48,310 bases of DNA, from positions 464,466-512,775 of the forward strand of contig WELB01000009.1 of NCBI GenBank assembly GCA_009602725.1. Direction: 5' to 3'. The stretch comes from Spirogloea muscicola (taxonomy: Eukaryota; Streptophyta; Zygnematophyceae; Spirogloeales; Spirogloeaceae). Below are positions 33,978 to 46,725 of the stretch, in pieces. Each line of letters begins with the position of its first letter. The first letter of the stretch is position 1. A model generated the notes under the pieces. That model ran no database searches, had not been told where the DNA came from, and saw only the letters and a program-made list of their open reading frames with translations. The translations under genes were made by a program, and so were the position numbers.

Positions 33978-34460
33978 TCCACCTGCTGCTACTACATCCG
34001 GACTTTCTGATCTACCTCAATATCTGCAGGTTGCTGCTTTTGAAAATACCTGTAGATACTCAATCAGAAAAAGATAAAAATTTCCTTCTGCTCTACTTCC
34101 AAATACTGCTGGATATCAGCTGGAAACACAGAAAGGAGAGTTGGCCCAGGTACATTTTTCAAGTACCATCTAAGCTAGGCATTTGCAGCTGAGCTTCTAC
34201 TTTCCATGTGGCAGGCTGTACATTATCATATCCCAGGAAGATCTGAAAAGGTAATAGCTGACATTTCTGCAAACAGTCTCGTCTACGTGTAAATCAATAG
34301 GAGCAAAACAAAGAAACTCTGTTACAAAATCTGAAAAGCGAGTATGAAAATTGGCTTAGTATATGAAGCAGTCAGACCAGCCAGCTGTCATGTGACGCCT
34401 TTGCCAGTGTGATGAGACAGCGGAGCATGTCTCCAGATTTTCTCCTACTGCCTCCACTAC

Positions 34461-35498
34461 TTAGCCACTTAGCTCAGCACGTTTCTTAAGACAGTCTTTG
34501 ATGACATGCCCAGGTTCACGGCAGTAGTAACATGTCCTAAAAGACACTTGCCGTCCACACCGACCAGAAGACTGGTCTCCCATCTGTTGGCTATGACTCC
34601 CACTCGGCCTCCTCACTTGATGATCGGTCGTTCTGACTGCCTGTGCAGATGCTGGCCGAGCACCTTGCTGATGTGTGGTTGACCTGGACTGCTCCAAGTG
34701 TTGCCCAGGGCCTTGCTCAATCCTCTGTCTGGCCATCAGAGCCGTTTGACTGCCTTGTTGCATCTCCAACATTCGCTCCTTGAGAAGGAGACGAGCCTCC
34801 ACATAGGCCACGGTCAGGTCATCTTCGCTGACCATATGGAACATATCTCGGAGAGCACTGTACTGTGGTGGAAGTCCTCTCAGAATGTGCGTCACCTGCT
34901 GCCTTTCTGTGATGCCCTCTCCAATGGCATGCAGTTGAAGAGCCAACATCTGCACTCTATTCACAAAGTCCTGAACGGGCTCATCCTCCTCCATCCTACA
35001 GTCTCGCAGCTTCATACTCAGATACAATACATTATCAAGCCCTCTGTTCTCATACTTGTTCTTGAGGTGCTCCCAGATCTGACTGGCCAGAGGCTTGTTG
35101 ATGATGCCGATTATCTCCTCATCGGACATGCTTGTCATGAGGATCAATATGGCCAGAGAATTGCGTCTTGAGGAAGGCCGGCAATGACGTCCGTCTCCGG
35201 TGGGCTCTACTGCACTCCAGACATTGCTGACTTGCAGCATCAACTTCATCTTGAATTTCCAGATTGGCCAGTTCGTGTTTGACAGCTTGGGATGGATAGC
35301 GGGTAGCAAGTCGCCTGGTAGGCCCAAGCCCTGGAAATCCTCCTCATCTGGCAGCTCCAGCTGTTGCTGCACTTGATCGCATTCAGCAACCGCAGCTTCT
35401 TCTGTCCTCCGCTCAACGTCCACAACGGGGCGTCTGTCCGTCTCCGCAGGACCATCAGCGCGCTCTCGTCCTGGCGGTCCAGGCGCAGATCCGCTCAT
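34461..35498 (-). CDS. Copia-type retrotransposon Gag protein (UBN2-like, zinc knuckle)
   Basis: One open frame of 345 codons. N-terminal 60 residues are acidic and proline-rich. Then comes the UBN2-type gag core: LSNTNWPIWKFKMKLML, ILILMTSMSDEEI, ASQIWEHLKNKYENR, LYLSMKLRDCRMEEDEPVQD, and LRGLPPQYSALRDMF. Near the C-terminus is a CCHC knuckle CYYCREPGHVIKDC (CX2CX4HX4C). The frame is intact but stands alone: a pol frame does not follow, apart from the RNase H fragment 480 bases further on. The product may still be made and bind RNA. Flanks belong to a leader (right) and decayed DNA (left). Confidence 0.85.
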   Translation of the reverse strand: MSGSAPGPPGRERADGPAETDRRPVVDVERRTEEAAVAECDQVQQQLELPDEEDFQGLGLPGDLLPAIHPKLSNTNWPIWKFKMKLMLQVSNVWSAVEPTGDGRHCRPSSRRNSLAILILMTSMSDEEIIGIINKPLASQIWEHLKNKYENRGLDNVLYLSMKLRDCRMEEDEPVQDFVNRVQMLALQLHAIGEGITERQQVTHILRGLPPQYSALRDMFHMVSEDDLTVAYVEARLLLKERMLEMQQGSQTALMARQRIEQGPGQHLEQSRSTTHQQGARPASAQAVRTTDHQVRRPSGSHSQQMGDQSSGRCGRQVSFRTCYYCREPGHVIKDCLKKRAELSG

Positions 35499-35760
35499 GG
35501 TGGCGCAGAGAGAGCGGGCACTCGGTCACACAGCCAGCGCAGGCGCCGCACTCAGAGCTCAGGCACACGGGCACAGAGGCGGCACAGGCTCCGCCCTCAC
35601 TCAGTGGGTGGCAGCCATAGCTAGGGCGCCCCGGAGTAGCGGCGCAATCGCCTCAGACTTAGGATTGGATCTGAGCCCGATGTGGCCGGGGCATCGCACG
35701 GCCCACGACCCGCCAGGCTGAGTCAGAAGGCCACCCAGCCCAATCCGCTGGTTCACGAAG
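35499..35760 (-). mobile_element. Leader of the copia-like element
   Basis: Untranslated region before the gag start, homologous to 33215-33470. It ends near 35760, where similarity to the other copy stops after GATTGGGCTGGG on the minus strand. No long terminal repeat was recognised beyond it; instead a non-LTR 3' fragment follows, so the element's 5' terminus is missing or replaced. Confidence 0.5.
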
Positions 35761-35838
35761 TTTTCGCGCCGCGATATGTCACTGTTTGCAGGGAGCTCAG
35801 GCTCAAGCTTTGCACCGGAAAGGAGGACTCTTCCAGAA

Positions 35839-36000
35839 AATGCGTGTATATTAAGAGATGGGGAGGCCATGTGTGGCCAAGTACAAAGGCAAGCACATTG
35901 GACACATTCCAGAAGAGGGCGATGGGCTTGGATTGGCAAGCCCAAAAAAAGAAGGAACAAAGTTTGTAGGGGCTAGAAAAGCGTGAACGCACACAGCGAC
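35839..36000 (-). mobile_element. Retroelement 3' untranslated region, inverted copy
   Basis: Positions 35839-35904 are identical in reverse to 17640-17705. Further right the minus strand gives GGCCCTACAAAC-like and TTTTTTTGGGCTTGCC sequence, related to 17812-17850. It lies directly next to the copia leader and the foldback element. Confidence 0.6.
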
Positions 36001-36007
36001 TAACTAA

Positions 36008-36055
36008 GGGCCGGGTTACACCGGGGCTGTCGGCCGCGCCGGTGTAACCCGGCCC
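36008..36055. mobile_element. Short foldback element flanked by TAA, MITE-like
   Basis: GGGCCGGGTTACACCGG at 36008-36024 is repeated in perfect inversion at 36039-36055, with a 14-base GC-rich loop. The unit is flanked on both sides by TAA (36005-36007 and 36056-36058). A three-base TAA/TTA duplication and GG(G)CC termini are typical of PIF/Harbinger and Tourist-like MITEs. Forty-eight bases is very short for such an element, so this may be an internally deleted remnant. Confidence 0.5.
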
Positions 36056-36089
36056 TAAGTGGCCATTGGATCATATATCCCCTCAATAT

Positions 36090-36480
36090 CAATATTTTGA
36101 CCCGCGGTTACTGAGCGGGTCATTCTGCTATAGGTTATATAGGTCTTAGATGTGCTTGCCTTTGTACTTGGCCATTTGGCCTTCGTTTGTTTCGAATACA
36201 CGAATTTCTCCCTCAATATCACCCTGCTGGAGGTGCTCTAATTGGTGGTAGGGCCTCAAAATTTGCCGTCCGTAAATCGGACATCAGTCAGCCACCTCTG
36301 CCTGCTGACCCGTGGTTAGCAAGCGGGTCGGCTTAGCAGCAGGTGTTGTGAGTCCGTAGATGAAGAAAGTGCTTGCTCATAGAGAAAAAGGTTCTTTCCC
36401 CGTGTGAGCCATGCGTAGATGTGCTTGTCTTCGTACTTGACCACTTAGGGCCCTCATCAACAATGCACGTCTTTCGATCG
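36090..36480 (+). mobile_element. Two retroelement 3' ends in tandem (LTRGY-stop and LTRG-stop)
   Basis: At 36097-36114 the plus strand reads L-T-R-G-Y-stop, followed by GAGCGGGTCATTCTGC and at 36151 by GATGTGCTTGCCTTTGTACT. At 36302-36319 a second signature L-L-T-R-G-stop is followed by GCAAGCGGGTCGGCTTAGCAG and at 36418 by GATGTGCTTGTCTTCGTACT. Each unit is 5'-truncated just before the signature, as expected for aborted reverse transcription from the 3' end. Confidence 0.6.
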
Positions 36481-36639
36481 CAAAATACCCCCTTAGCGGT
36501 TGCTCCTGGATGTGATACTCAATGACGCTTTCAAAAACCGGAGCACCCACGTCGACTGTACCTGGCTGGACAACGACCACCGCGGAGCACAATAAGGAGG
36601 AAGGAAGTAAGGAGAGGCACTACAAAGGAAAAGCGCTTC

Positions 36640-37400
36640 CAGATTGACAGTAGTGGCTGTGAGAAGCCAGCCCAAAAGAAAGTACAAGGTCTGATAGGGC
36701 CGGATGGCGCAAGAAGACCACTTACAAAGACCACCCCCGAAGAGACCACTTCTATCCGTGCTCAATGAACATGTATGTTGGCTTCGACACGACATGCTCC
36801 TCCCTCCTCCAGTATCTGGCCCAGCTAATTGACACGCGTCGTCGCAGTAGGGCTTAGAGATTGGGGTTAGCTTGGGGCACACTAGCATTTTGCAGGCATT
36901 GGTTGCATGTAGCAGAATGCGGCTTTTGCTTCTTCTGCAGCATTCCAAGCTATTGGCTATTCCTCAGCGTGCTGGGCGCACTCTAAGTCAGGCCACTGGC
37001 TCCTATGGCGGTGCTCCAGCCCCCTACTCGTACTTTGTTCATTCTTTTTTGGGCTGGCTTGTCCAGCCCCTCTCCTCAATGGGCGAGCCCTTTCTTCTCC
37101 AGCTCCCCAAGTTAGCCTGTCGAGCTTTGATGTGCTCACTCGTAGGTACTGAGGTCCCTTTTCCAAAGGAAGAGATTCTGCTTCCAGGAGAGGACGGTGG
37201 CTGTGAGAAGAGCAGAAAGCGCGGCCAGATTGACTGGTGGCTGTGAGAGGCCAGCCCAGATAAAGAAGAACTTTGAACAAAGTTCGAAGCACTTCTTCAC
37301 CCTGCATTCACACTGTCACCTAAGCCCCCCTTAGCTAAGACGCGTGTATGAAGAGATGGGGAGGCCATGTGTGGCCAAGTACAAAGCAGGGCTTCCCTCA
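36640..37400 (+). mobile_element. Retroelement 3' region, mixed orientation pieces
   Basis: At about 36735-36850 the plus frame gives CYPCSMNMYVG and SLLQYLAQLIDTRRRSRA, the third copy of a block seen on the minus strand at 850-1000. Then LLLLLQHSKLLAIPQRAGRTL follows, and V-L-T-R-R-Y-stop at 37132-37152. Untranslated parts of other copies surround it: GGCTGTGAGAAGCCAGCCC near 36653, GGGCTGGCTTGTCCAGCCC near 37054, GGCTGTGAGAGGCCAGCCC near 37243, and a minus copy of the GTACTTGGCCACACATGG piece at about 37341-37388. Confidence 0.6.
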
Positions 37401-37747
37401 ATGTAGCCCCACTTCTTGGCATTAGCGTTTGCTTGAACAGTGTGTTGGTTGATTGGCCTCACTTTCATTGTCATGCCATGCGAACCGCACGCGTTTCCCC
37501 TTCCGTATGGTGGACGATGGCTGTGAGCGGTCAGCCCCAGAAGTCTGGACTCAAAGACCCCAAAACCCCAAGACCCGACAAGGGTAGCAGGCGGTGCCAT
37601 GCGGTGTCAGTGGTCGTAAGTAGGCCCGGCGCCGCACACCGGCGGCGCCGTGGTAGGCCTTGGTGGTTGCTGCAGCGGCTGCAAGAGGCTGCCGTTCTGG
37701 AAGGGCTTCCTGTGACGGGCAAGAACGGCGCCCCTCAGACGGCCGGC

Positions 37748-40830
<3,083 letters not shown>

Positions 40831-41351
40831 AAGTCGAGGCATGCCGCTTCGCCATTGCTGGTTCTCCACTTCGTCCAGTATCGTAAATTGCTGTTTTTTG
40901 CACTCATACCCAAATCTCAGAGATGGGTACAATTTCCTGGTGTTCCATTGCTAGTTCGTGTGTGCTTATGATTCCCTGAAGCTCTAATTACAAGTCAGTG
41001 TGTGCTGGTGACAATTCGCACTTGGTAAAAAATATGGGTGCAGCATACACATGCTGCACACAAGTGCTCACAGCAGCGCGGTAAGCCCATAAGAAGCATG
41101 GCGGGCCTCCCTATGTGCTCACCTCCGTGGGCAGCTAAGACACGCAAACTCGGTGCCTGCGATGGTAGTGCATGCAAGTGCTCCAGTTCTTGGCCATGAC
41201 GCATCGACTGGGGTACAGCTGGCGCTTCGCTAGACCCAGGCCCCCTGCTCCATGAAGTCTAGCCATGCCCGTGCACTTTGTCACAGTGCCTTTAAAGCAG
41301 CTCATGGAGGTGCTGTGAAGACTGGCATTGACGCCCAAAACAGTTACATTC
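40831..41351. other. Spacer between convergent NO66 and AAGAB 3' ends
   Basis: Both neighbouring genes end here, so it should hold two 3' untranslated regions. On the minus strand TGTAA, the usual chlorophyte polyadenylation signal, occurs at 41344-41348 just after the AAGAB stop and again near 40987-40991. No coding signal is recognised. Confidence 0.45.
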
Positions 41352-43230
41352 TCAGCCAATGTCATCATCGTCCAGGTTTAGGAGCCGAGCCATGCGCATG
41401 GCAATGCTGGCTGCCTTCCCCCGCCGCTCATCGTCAGGGAGGCCCGCGAGCTGCGCACGCATGCCCGCCATCTCCTGCATCAGCTTCTCCAGGTCCTCCA
41501 CGGCTGCCCCGGGAGATCCCTCCTCCTCATTGTCGCCGTTCACGCAGTCACGGGGCATGTGCGGGCTGCTTGCCACGTCCTCGGCTCCCATGTGGTGCTC
41601 CTCTGCGCCGCCATTTGAGCTGGCGTGCTCGGCAGCAGTGAACTCATGTGTGCTCTGCAGACACATTTTGCCAGTCTTAAAACGCGGACCAAATATGCAG
41701 TGGTAGGAGCTGGCGCTACAGACAATCTCGTCAGCTGTGTGGCATCTGCTATAGCACCCACCAGAAGCTCAGGGGTCTCCTCCGCGTGCTCCATCAGCCG
41801 AGTCTCCATCAAAAGCGGCCCAACTCTGGCTGCTGAAAGCGGACTGGGCCGATGAGCCCCGCCTGCTCCCACTTCACCACCGTCATTCGTCCCTGTACCT
41901 GCATGGTGTGCAAGTATGTCTCAGGTGATGTGACAACGAGTGTGAGTACAGCACCAGCTCTTGTTTGCTTACGTCTGTGTGTCTCACAAGCTGCCAGCAA
42001 ACTTGGGTGCACCCATGCCAAGCCTATTGGAGCTTTGGGTCACACGGAGGTTTGCGAAGCTGACCACGGCCTCGGCCTTTTAACAACATATTGGGCCACA
42101 TGTGCGCTGCCAGAGCGCCTCGTATGCGGGCTAGGCCCTGCTGGTCGCCGTCCACCGACAAGCCTGCAGCAAGTGCGCCAAGAGTGCAGCATGTCAGTCA
42201 GCCAGAGGCTGGCAGCACCCTCAAGTTCTAACATGCATGCAGCTAACTGTATGAGCAAGACCAAAATGGCTGCCAGAGACCGTCAACGGCCAACAACTCA
42301 ATGCTTGCGACAGGAGGGTGCATTGAGGAATTGAATGTCTCCTTGCCCAGTGAAGTGATTTCAATTAGCAACCTTGGTCAAAGGAGCTGTCCAGCGCACT
42401 GGCATCCACGTACTCCACGCCCTTCTCAAGGCACCAGTCAAGGGCGGTGCCACGGGGGCCAGCGACCGGTGCAGAGAGGGGCCTTCCCGAAGCATCGCTG
42501 CGAGGGTCCTGGCATGCAGCATCTGAGCAGGCGGCCCTGTCAGCCTTGTTGCCCACGCAGAGAAGGATGCTGATGCCGGAGAGGTCCGCCGACGCGTATT
42601 CCTGCTGGAGCGCTGCGAATGAATCTGGCTGCCACGGGAACAGCGCAATGCCTGTGAGCAGGACCGACGTTAGCACCGTCGCCTAAGAAAATTGGCGTGC
42701 ATGCTTGGACTCAGCCCTCCACAAGTTGATCATCGAAGGAGCTGATCTCAGGAGCCGATCAGCGGCGACCACAGCTCGCAGGTGCGCGCTCACGTTCGTG
42801 ACGTCAAAGACCATGACGAGCGCCTCGCACGGAGGAGCCGGAGCCCCAGGCCTGCTTCCGGCGCCGGCCTCCTCGACCGTGGCCACGGCGAGCTCCACCT
42901 CGGCGGTGTAGTACTTGTTGTCTATCGTCCACCTGGGCAGGCGGCCGCGAACCAGCAAGAGCAGAGCCTGAGTGCCGGAGGCCGAGCTTGTCGCGGCATG
43001 CCTGCGAGACTGCTGCGCCTCGCATAGCACGACGACGCGCTCTCCGCTGTGCAGGACTGTCGAGGCGGCGCCGGCGCAGCAGCGCTGGCTGCAGCAACCT
43101 GTGCCGCGGGGCAGCTTCGAGTGGCGGCGAAGCCTGCGCGGCGACCGCCACCTCGGCGGCGTCGGCGGCGGCGGCGGCGGCGGCGGCGGAGGCGGCGGCG
43201 GAAGCTTCGGGCGCCTCGTGCTGTGATGTT
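41352..43230 (-). CDS. AAGAB: Alpha/gamma-adaptin-binding protein p34 (AAGAB)
   Basis: Chaperone-like factor for assembly of AP-1 and AP-2 adaptor complexes, with a Ras-like fold. Exons (minus): about 43230-42794, 42373-42628, 42044-42163, 41762-41832, 41352-41654; junctions are in phase. Key family blocks: RWTIDNKYYTAEVEL, ALVMVFDVTN joined to PDSFAALQQEYASADLSG, ILLCVGNKAD, LEKGVEYVDASALDSSFD, then LSVDGDQQGLARIRGAL with AAHMWPNM, as in plant proteins. The last exon has the acidic stretch DNEEEG and the conserved C-terminal helix DLEKLMQEMAGMRAQLAGLP with RMARLLNLDDDD. No in-frame ATG is present in the first exon and the P-loop motif is not visible, so a 5' exon is missing or the true start lies in GC-rich DNA that I could not resolve. 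Confidence 0.85.
43158..43202. repeat. (GGC)n microsatellite
   Basis: A tract of GGC/CGG triplets about 45 bases long lies at the 5' end of AAGAB, on the opposite strand reading as CCG (proline) repeats. It probably lies in the 5' untranslated region or N-terminal coding part. Confidence 0.9.
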
Positions 43231-43637
43231 GTCGAAAGCGGCAAATGCCGTCGGTGGGGATGGGGGAACATTCGAGGGGGGGCAACGCAGGCCCCTCCCT
43301 CGCCGCGAACGGCTCAATGGATTAGCGGGTCACTTCCTTATGGAGGCTCGAAATCGGAACCGTGGAGCAATCGGCCCACCCTACCTCTCGCCGCCGGAGC
43401 CGTTGGGCAGCGCTCCGCCGGGGGGCGGGCGCCGCTGACTCGGAGGTCGCCACGTGTCCTCCAGCGAGCGCGCCCTGGATTCGCGCGCGCACCCCCGCTT
43501 CGCGGTCGGCCCCTCGCCCTAGTCGCGGCTGCTGACGGCTGCCGTCAGGAAAGGCGGCCCCCGTTTTCCTCCGCCCTTGGCACCCAAACCCACAACGCCA
43601 AACCCCTAGACACTGGATGCAAGCGCTTGCTTTCGAA

Positions 43638-43685
43638 AGAAAGCGCGGCCAGATCAACTGGTGGCTTCCAGCCCAGACGAAAGCG
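43638..43685 (+). repeat. Retroelement-related repeat fragment upstream of DCAF8
   Basis: AAAGCGCGGCCAGAT followed by ACTGGTGGCT and CCAGCCCAGA is shared with 37212-37260 in the same orientation. It lies between AAGAB and DCAF8, within the divergent promoter region, next to an N at 43686. Confidence 0.6.
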
Positions 43686-43791
43686 NCTCCTCCGCGGCCT
43701 CCCCGTCCCTCCTCCGCGCCTCTCCCTCTCCCTCCCCGCGCGCACCGCCGCCGCCGCGGAGAAGGCCGCTGACTGAGCCGGCGCGGCCGTC

Positions 43792-46674
43792 GTGGCCGGG
43801 CAGGACCTGGTGCGGCGGCTGGAGCTGGCGCGCAAGCTGGCGGGCCACGACGGGTGCGTCAACACCGCCGCCTTCACGCCGTCGGGCGACGGCCTGCTCT
43901 CCGGCTCCGACGACCGCCAGGTCGTCCTCTGGCGCTGGGACGCCGGCCAGCAGGCCGCCAGGTGCGCCGCGCCCGCCCCCCTGGCTCTTGCCATTGCACT
44001 TGGCCACTTTGGCCTCCCAATATCTCAATCTTAAGACGCAAGTTCAATACATTCAAGCAATTGCCATTGCTGCGGCCTCACAATTGGGCTGCGGCTGCGG
44101 GCCGCGCTTGTGCAGCTTCGACAGCGGGCACACGAACAACGTGTTCCAGGCGCGCGCCATGCCCTTCTCGGGCGACCGCACCATCGTCACCTGCGCCGCC
44201 GACGGCCAGGCATGCCCCGCCAGCCCCTCGTTCACGTCGGCCTCGCTCGGCCTTCCACACGAGGCTTCTCCCAGCAGCACTTGTCCAGGCGCTTTGGTCC
44301 TCCAAGAACTCATAAACACTTGGCGCCCCACAGTTCATCCGTGTCTGACGTAGTGCCCAGCGTCTGATGAGGGCGCAGGTCCGGTGTGCTGTGCTGTCGG
44401 ACAAAGGCGGCGCAGAGACGCGGCGGCTGGCCCGGCACCGCGGGCGGGCCCACAAGCTCGCGCTCGACCCCGGCAGCGCCAGCACCTTCTTCAGCACGGG
44501 CGAGGACGGTGTCATTCGCCATGTGCGACATTCTGTCTGATTCAAGACAAACGTTCTCGGCCCTCCTGATGCATGATCATGCAGTATGGTCTTGATTCTT
44601 GTTCCGCTTTGACTTGTGAGACTCGTGCATTGTAGCACATTGAGCTGATTGCATGCGGGGCTGGCTGTGGCAGTTTGACTTGCGGGACCCGAGCGAGAGC
44701 CGCAAGGTGCTCACCTGCCGCCTTCTGAGGGCCGGCGGCGGCGGCGGTGGCGCCCTGGCCAAGCGCGAGCGCGCTCTGGGCCTGAATGCGATCGTCATCA
44801 ACCCGCGCAAGCCCCACCACTTCGCTGTCGGTGGCTCGGACGAGTACGCAAGGGTGTACGACATCCGCAAGCCCCCGCCCTCTCGCGACCTGGACAATCC
44901 CATGGACACGTTTGCACCGGCGCATCTCCGAGAGTCCCAGGCTCGGGTCTGTAACCATGAACGCTCATTGACCTGGCTGAGACTCTAATAGCTTGCATGG
45001 CCTCCAACCTTGCTACTTTTAGGATGTTTGTTCTGCACTAGAAATGTGTCTGACGGTCTCCTGCATATGCCCAGGCAGCATGCTGCGGTCGGCGACCTCT
45101 TGCCGTCTAGCTTTGCTGCGCCTCAGTGATTGTTTCGTGCTCCATTGGCAGGTACACATAACTTGCGTGGCGTACTCGCAGCAGGGCGAGCTCCTGGCCT
45201 CGTACAATGACGAGCTCATTTACATGTTCCAGCCCTGCCATGGCCTGGGGCCCAGCCCATCAAGGCCAGACCCGACTGAGTCCAAGTCGGGGGGGGCAGC
45301 ACAGGCGCAGCAGCAGCAGCCCCAGGTGTTCGAAGGTGCATGTGACATGGATTTGTTCGTTCTTGTACTGGCATATCTTCTAGTGCACTTTAGATTATCC
45401 GCACGAGGATGCTTTGGCATCTGCGTGCCCCCACCGTACACAAAGGAAATTCTCAAACCCAGGACATTACTGGGTGAGTTGGGGCGCAGGCCACCGAAAT
45501 TCAGCGACCGTCAAGGGCGTGAGCTTCTTTGGGCTCGACTCGGAGTACGTAGTGAGCGGGTCGGACTGCGGGCGCATCTTCATGTGGAAGAAGGTGGATG
45601 GCGAGCTTGTGGCGCTGCTCAAGGGCGACGCCCATGTCGTCAACTGCCTCGAGCCGCATCCCTCGGCAATGGTCCTCGCAACGTCAGGCATCGACTCCGA
45701 CGTCAAAATCTGGATGCCGACCGCAGAAGCGCCGCGCTCCCTGCCCCCAAATATCACCAAAGTAAGTGACCAGCTCACATCACTGCCCTCCAGGATGTTG
45801 CTTCCATGTGCTGGCCATATGGTGAGGTGCTCCTGTTCCTGCTCGTGTCGTATTTAGACTCTTTGCTGAGGCTTCAATCCAGGTCTGGTCTTTCCAGCTG
45901 TGGTGCCTATGAAGGTCAGTCTAATTCACCGTGCGTGCACTTTGTTTTGGTATCTAGTACTGACGGAAAGAATACTTTGTGGAAAGCTCACCAGGAACTC
46001 CTGCTGGAATTTGTCCTGCTTCTTGCCCCGTGCCCGTGCGCTATCCCAATTAGTAACGATCTGTGGACATGTCTTACTTTCAGGTCGTTGAAGACAATAG
46101 GAGGGCGAGGAGGGCAGAGCTGTTCACACGCTCGACAGACGCCACGCCCGACTTCATCAGGCACCTGCTGCGCTCACGCCACCGGCTGCTGCAGGAGCTC
46201 GACGAGGAGGACATTGTCCGCTTCCTATTCGAGAGACGGGCCCGCTCAGTGCCCCGGGCTGCATCGAGTCACGAGGACAACGAGGATGTTGAAAATGGGG
46301 ATGCTCACGAGGGAGAGGACGTGGACGAGGACGAGGACGAGGACGGGGACGAGGACGAGGACGAGGATGCAGCATCTGAGGACGAGGACGACTCGGAGGA
46401 CGCTGAGGACGACGATGCGGAGGAAGTGGAGGGGGCTGGCGGTGACAATGGTGGGGGGGACGCAGGGACCCACAGGAGCACGAGCGAGCCAGAGGGCAGC
46501 GGCAGAAGTGACGGCGGCAGGCGGGCACGGAGCAGCGGCGTCGTGGTTGTGGCTGGCAGCGGAGGGCAGCAGCCTGCTGGAGGGGAAGGGGCGACGAGGA
46601 GAAGGGCCAGGCAGGCCGGGAGCAGTGGCGAGGAGGACAATAGGCAGCAGCCGCGAGACTGCCCAATCAGCTGA
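43792..46674 (+). CDS. DCAF8: DCAF8-type WD40 protein (CUL4-DDB1 substrate receptor)
   Basis: WD40 adaptor for CUL4-DDB1 ubiquitin ligases. Exons: about 43792-43961, 44116-44209, 44379-44522, 44674-44946, 45152-45335, 45490-45761, 46084-46674; phases fit, about 575 residues as drawn. WD40 blocks match plant DCAF8: [128 protein letters not shown] and [19 protein letters not shown]. The last exon adds [20 protein letters not shown], then an Asp/Glu-rich tract (about 46300-46435) and a Ser/Gly-rich tail. One intron uses GC instead of GT (44210-44211). The first WD exon has no ATG: an in-frame stop lies at 43774-43776, so the start must be in an upstream exon or be non-ATG. Confidence 0.9.
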
Positions 46675-46720
46675 GTAGCTACTCAGATCCATGTCCTGGT
46701 TGATTCTTCGCCCTCGCCAG

Positions 46721-46725
46721 TGTAA
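46721..46725 (+). promoter_or_regulatory. Probable polyadenylation signal TGTAA of DCAF8
   Basis: TGTAA is the common polyadenylation signal of chlorophyte algae. It lies 47 bases after the DCAF8 stop codon. Confidence 0.5.

Noticed and set aside
34698-35171. 157-codon plus-strand frame
   Set aside because: It is the antisense of the copia gag frame, which has a clear domain and zinc knuckle on the minus strand.
42988-43776. 262-codon plus-strand frame before DCAF8
   Set aside because: It is antisense to the AAGAB first exon and GGC repeat, passes an N, and does not join the WD40 frame.
46157-46692. Long antisense frames opposite the DCAF8 tail
   Set aside because: They result from the GAGGAC repeats read on the other strand (Pro/Arg or Ser/Leu runs).
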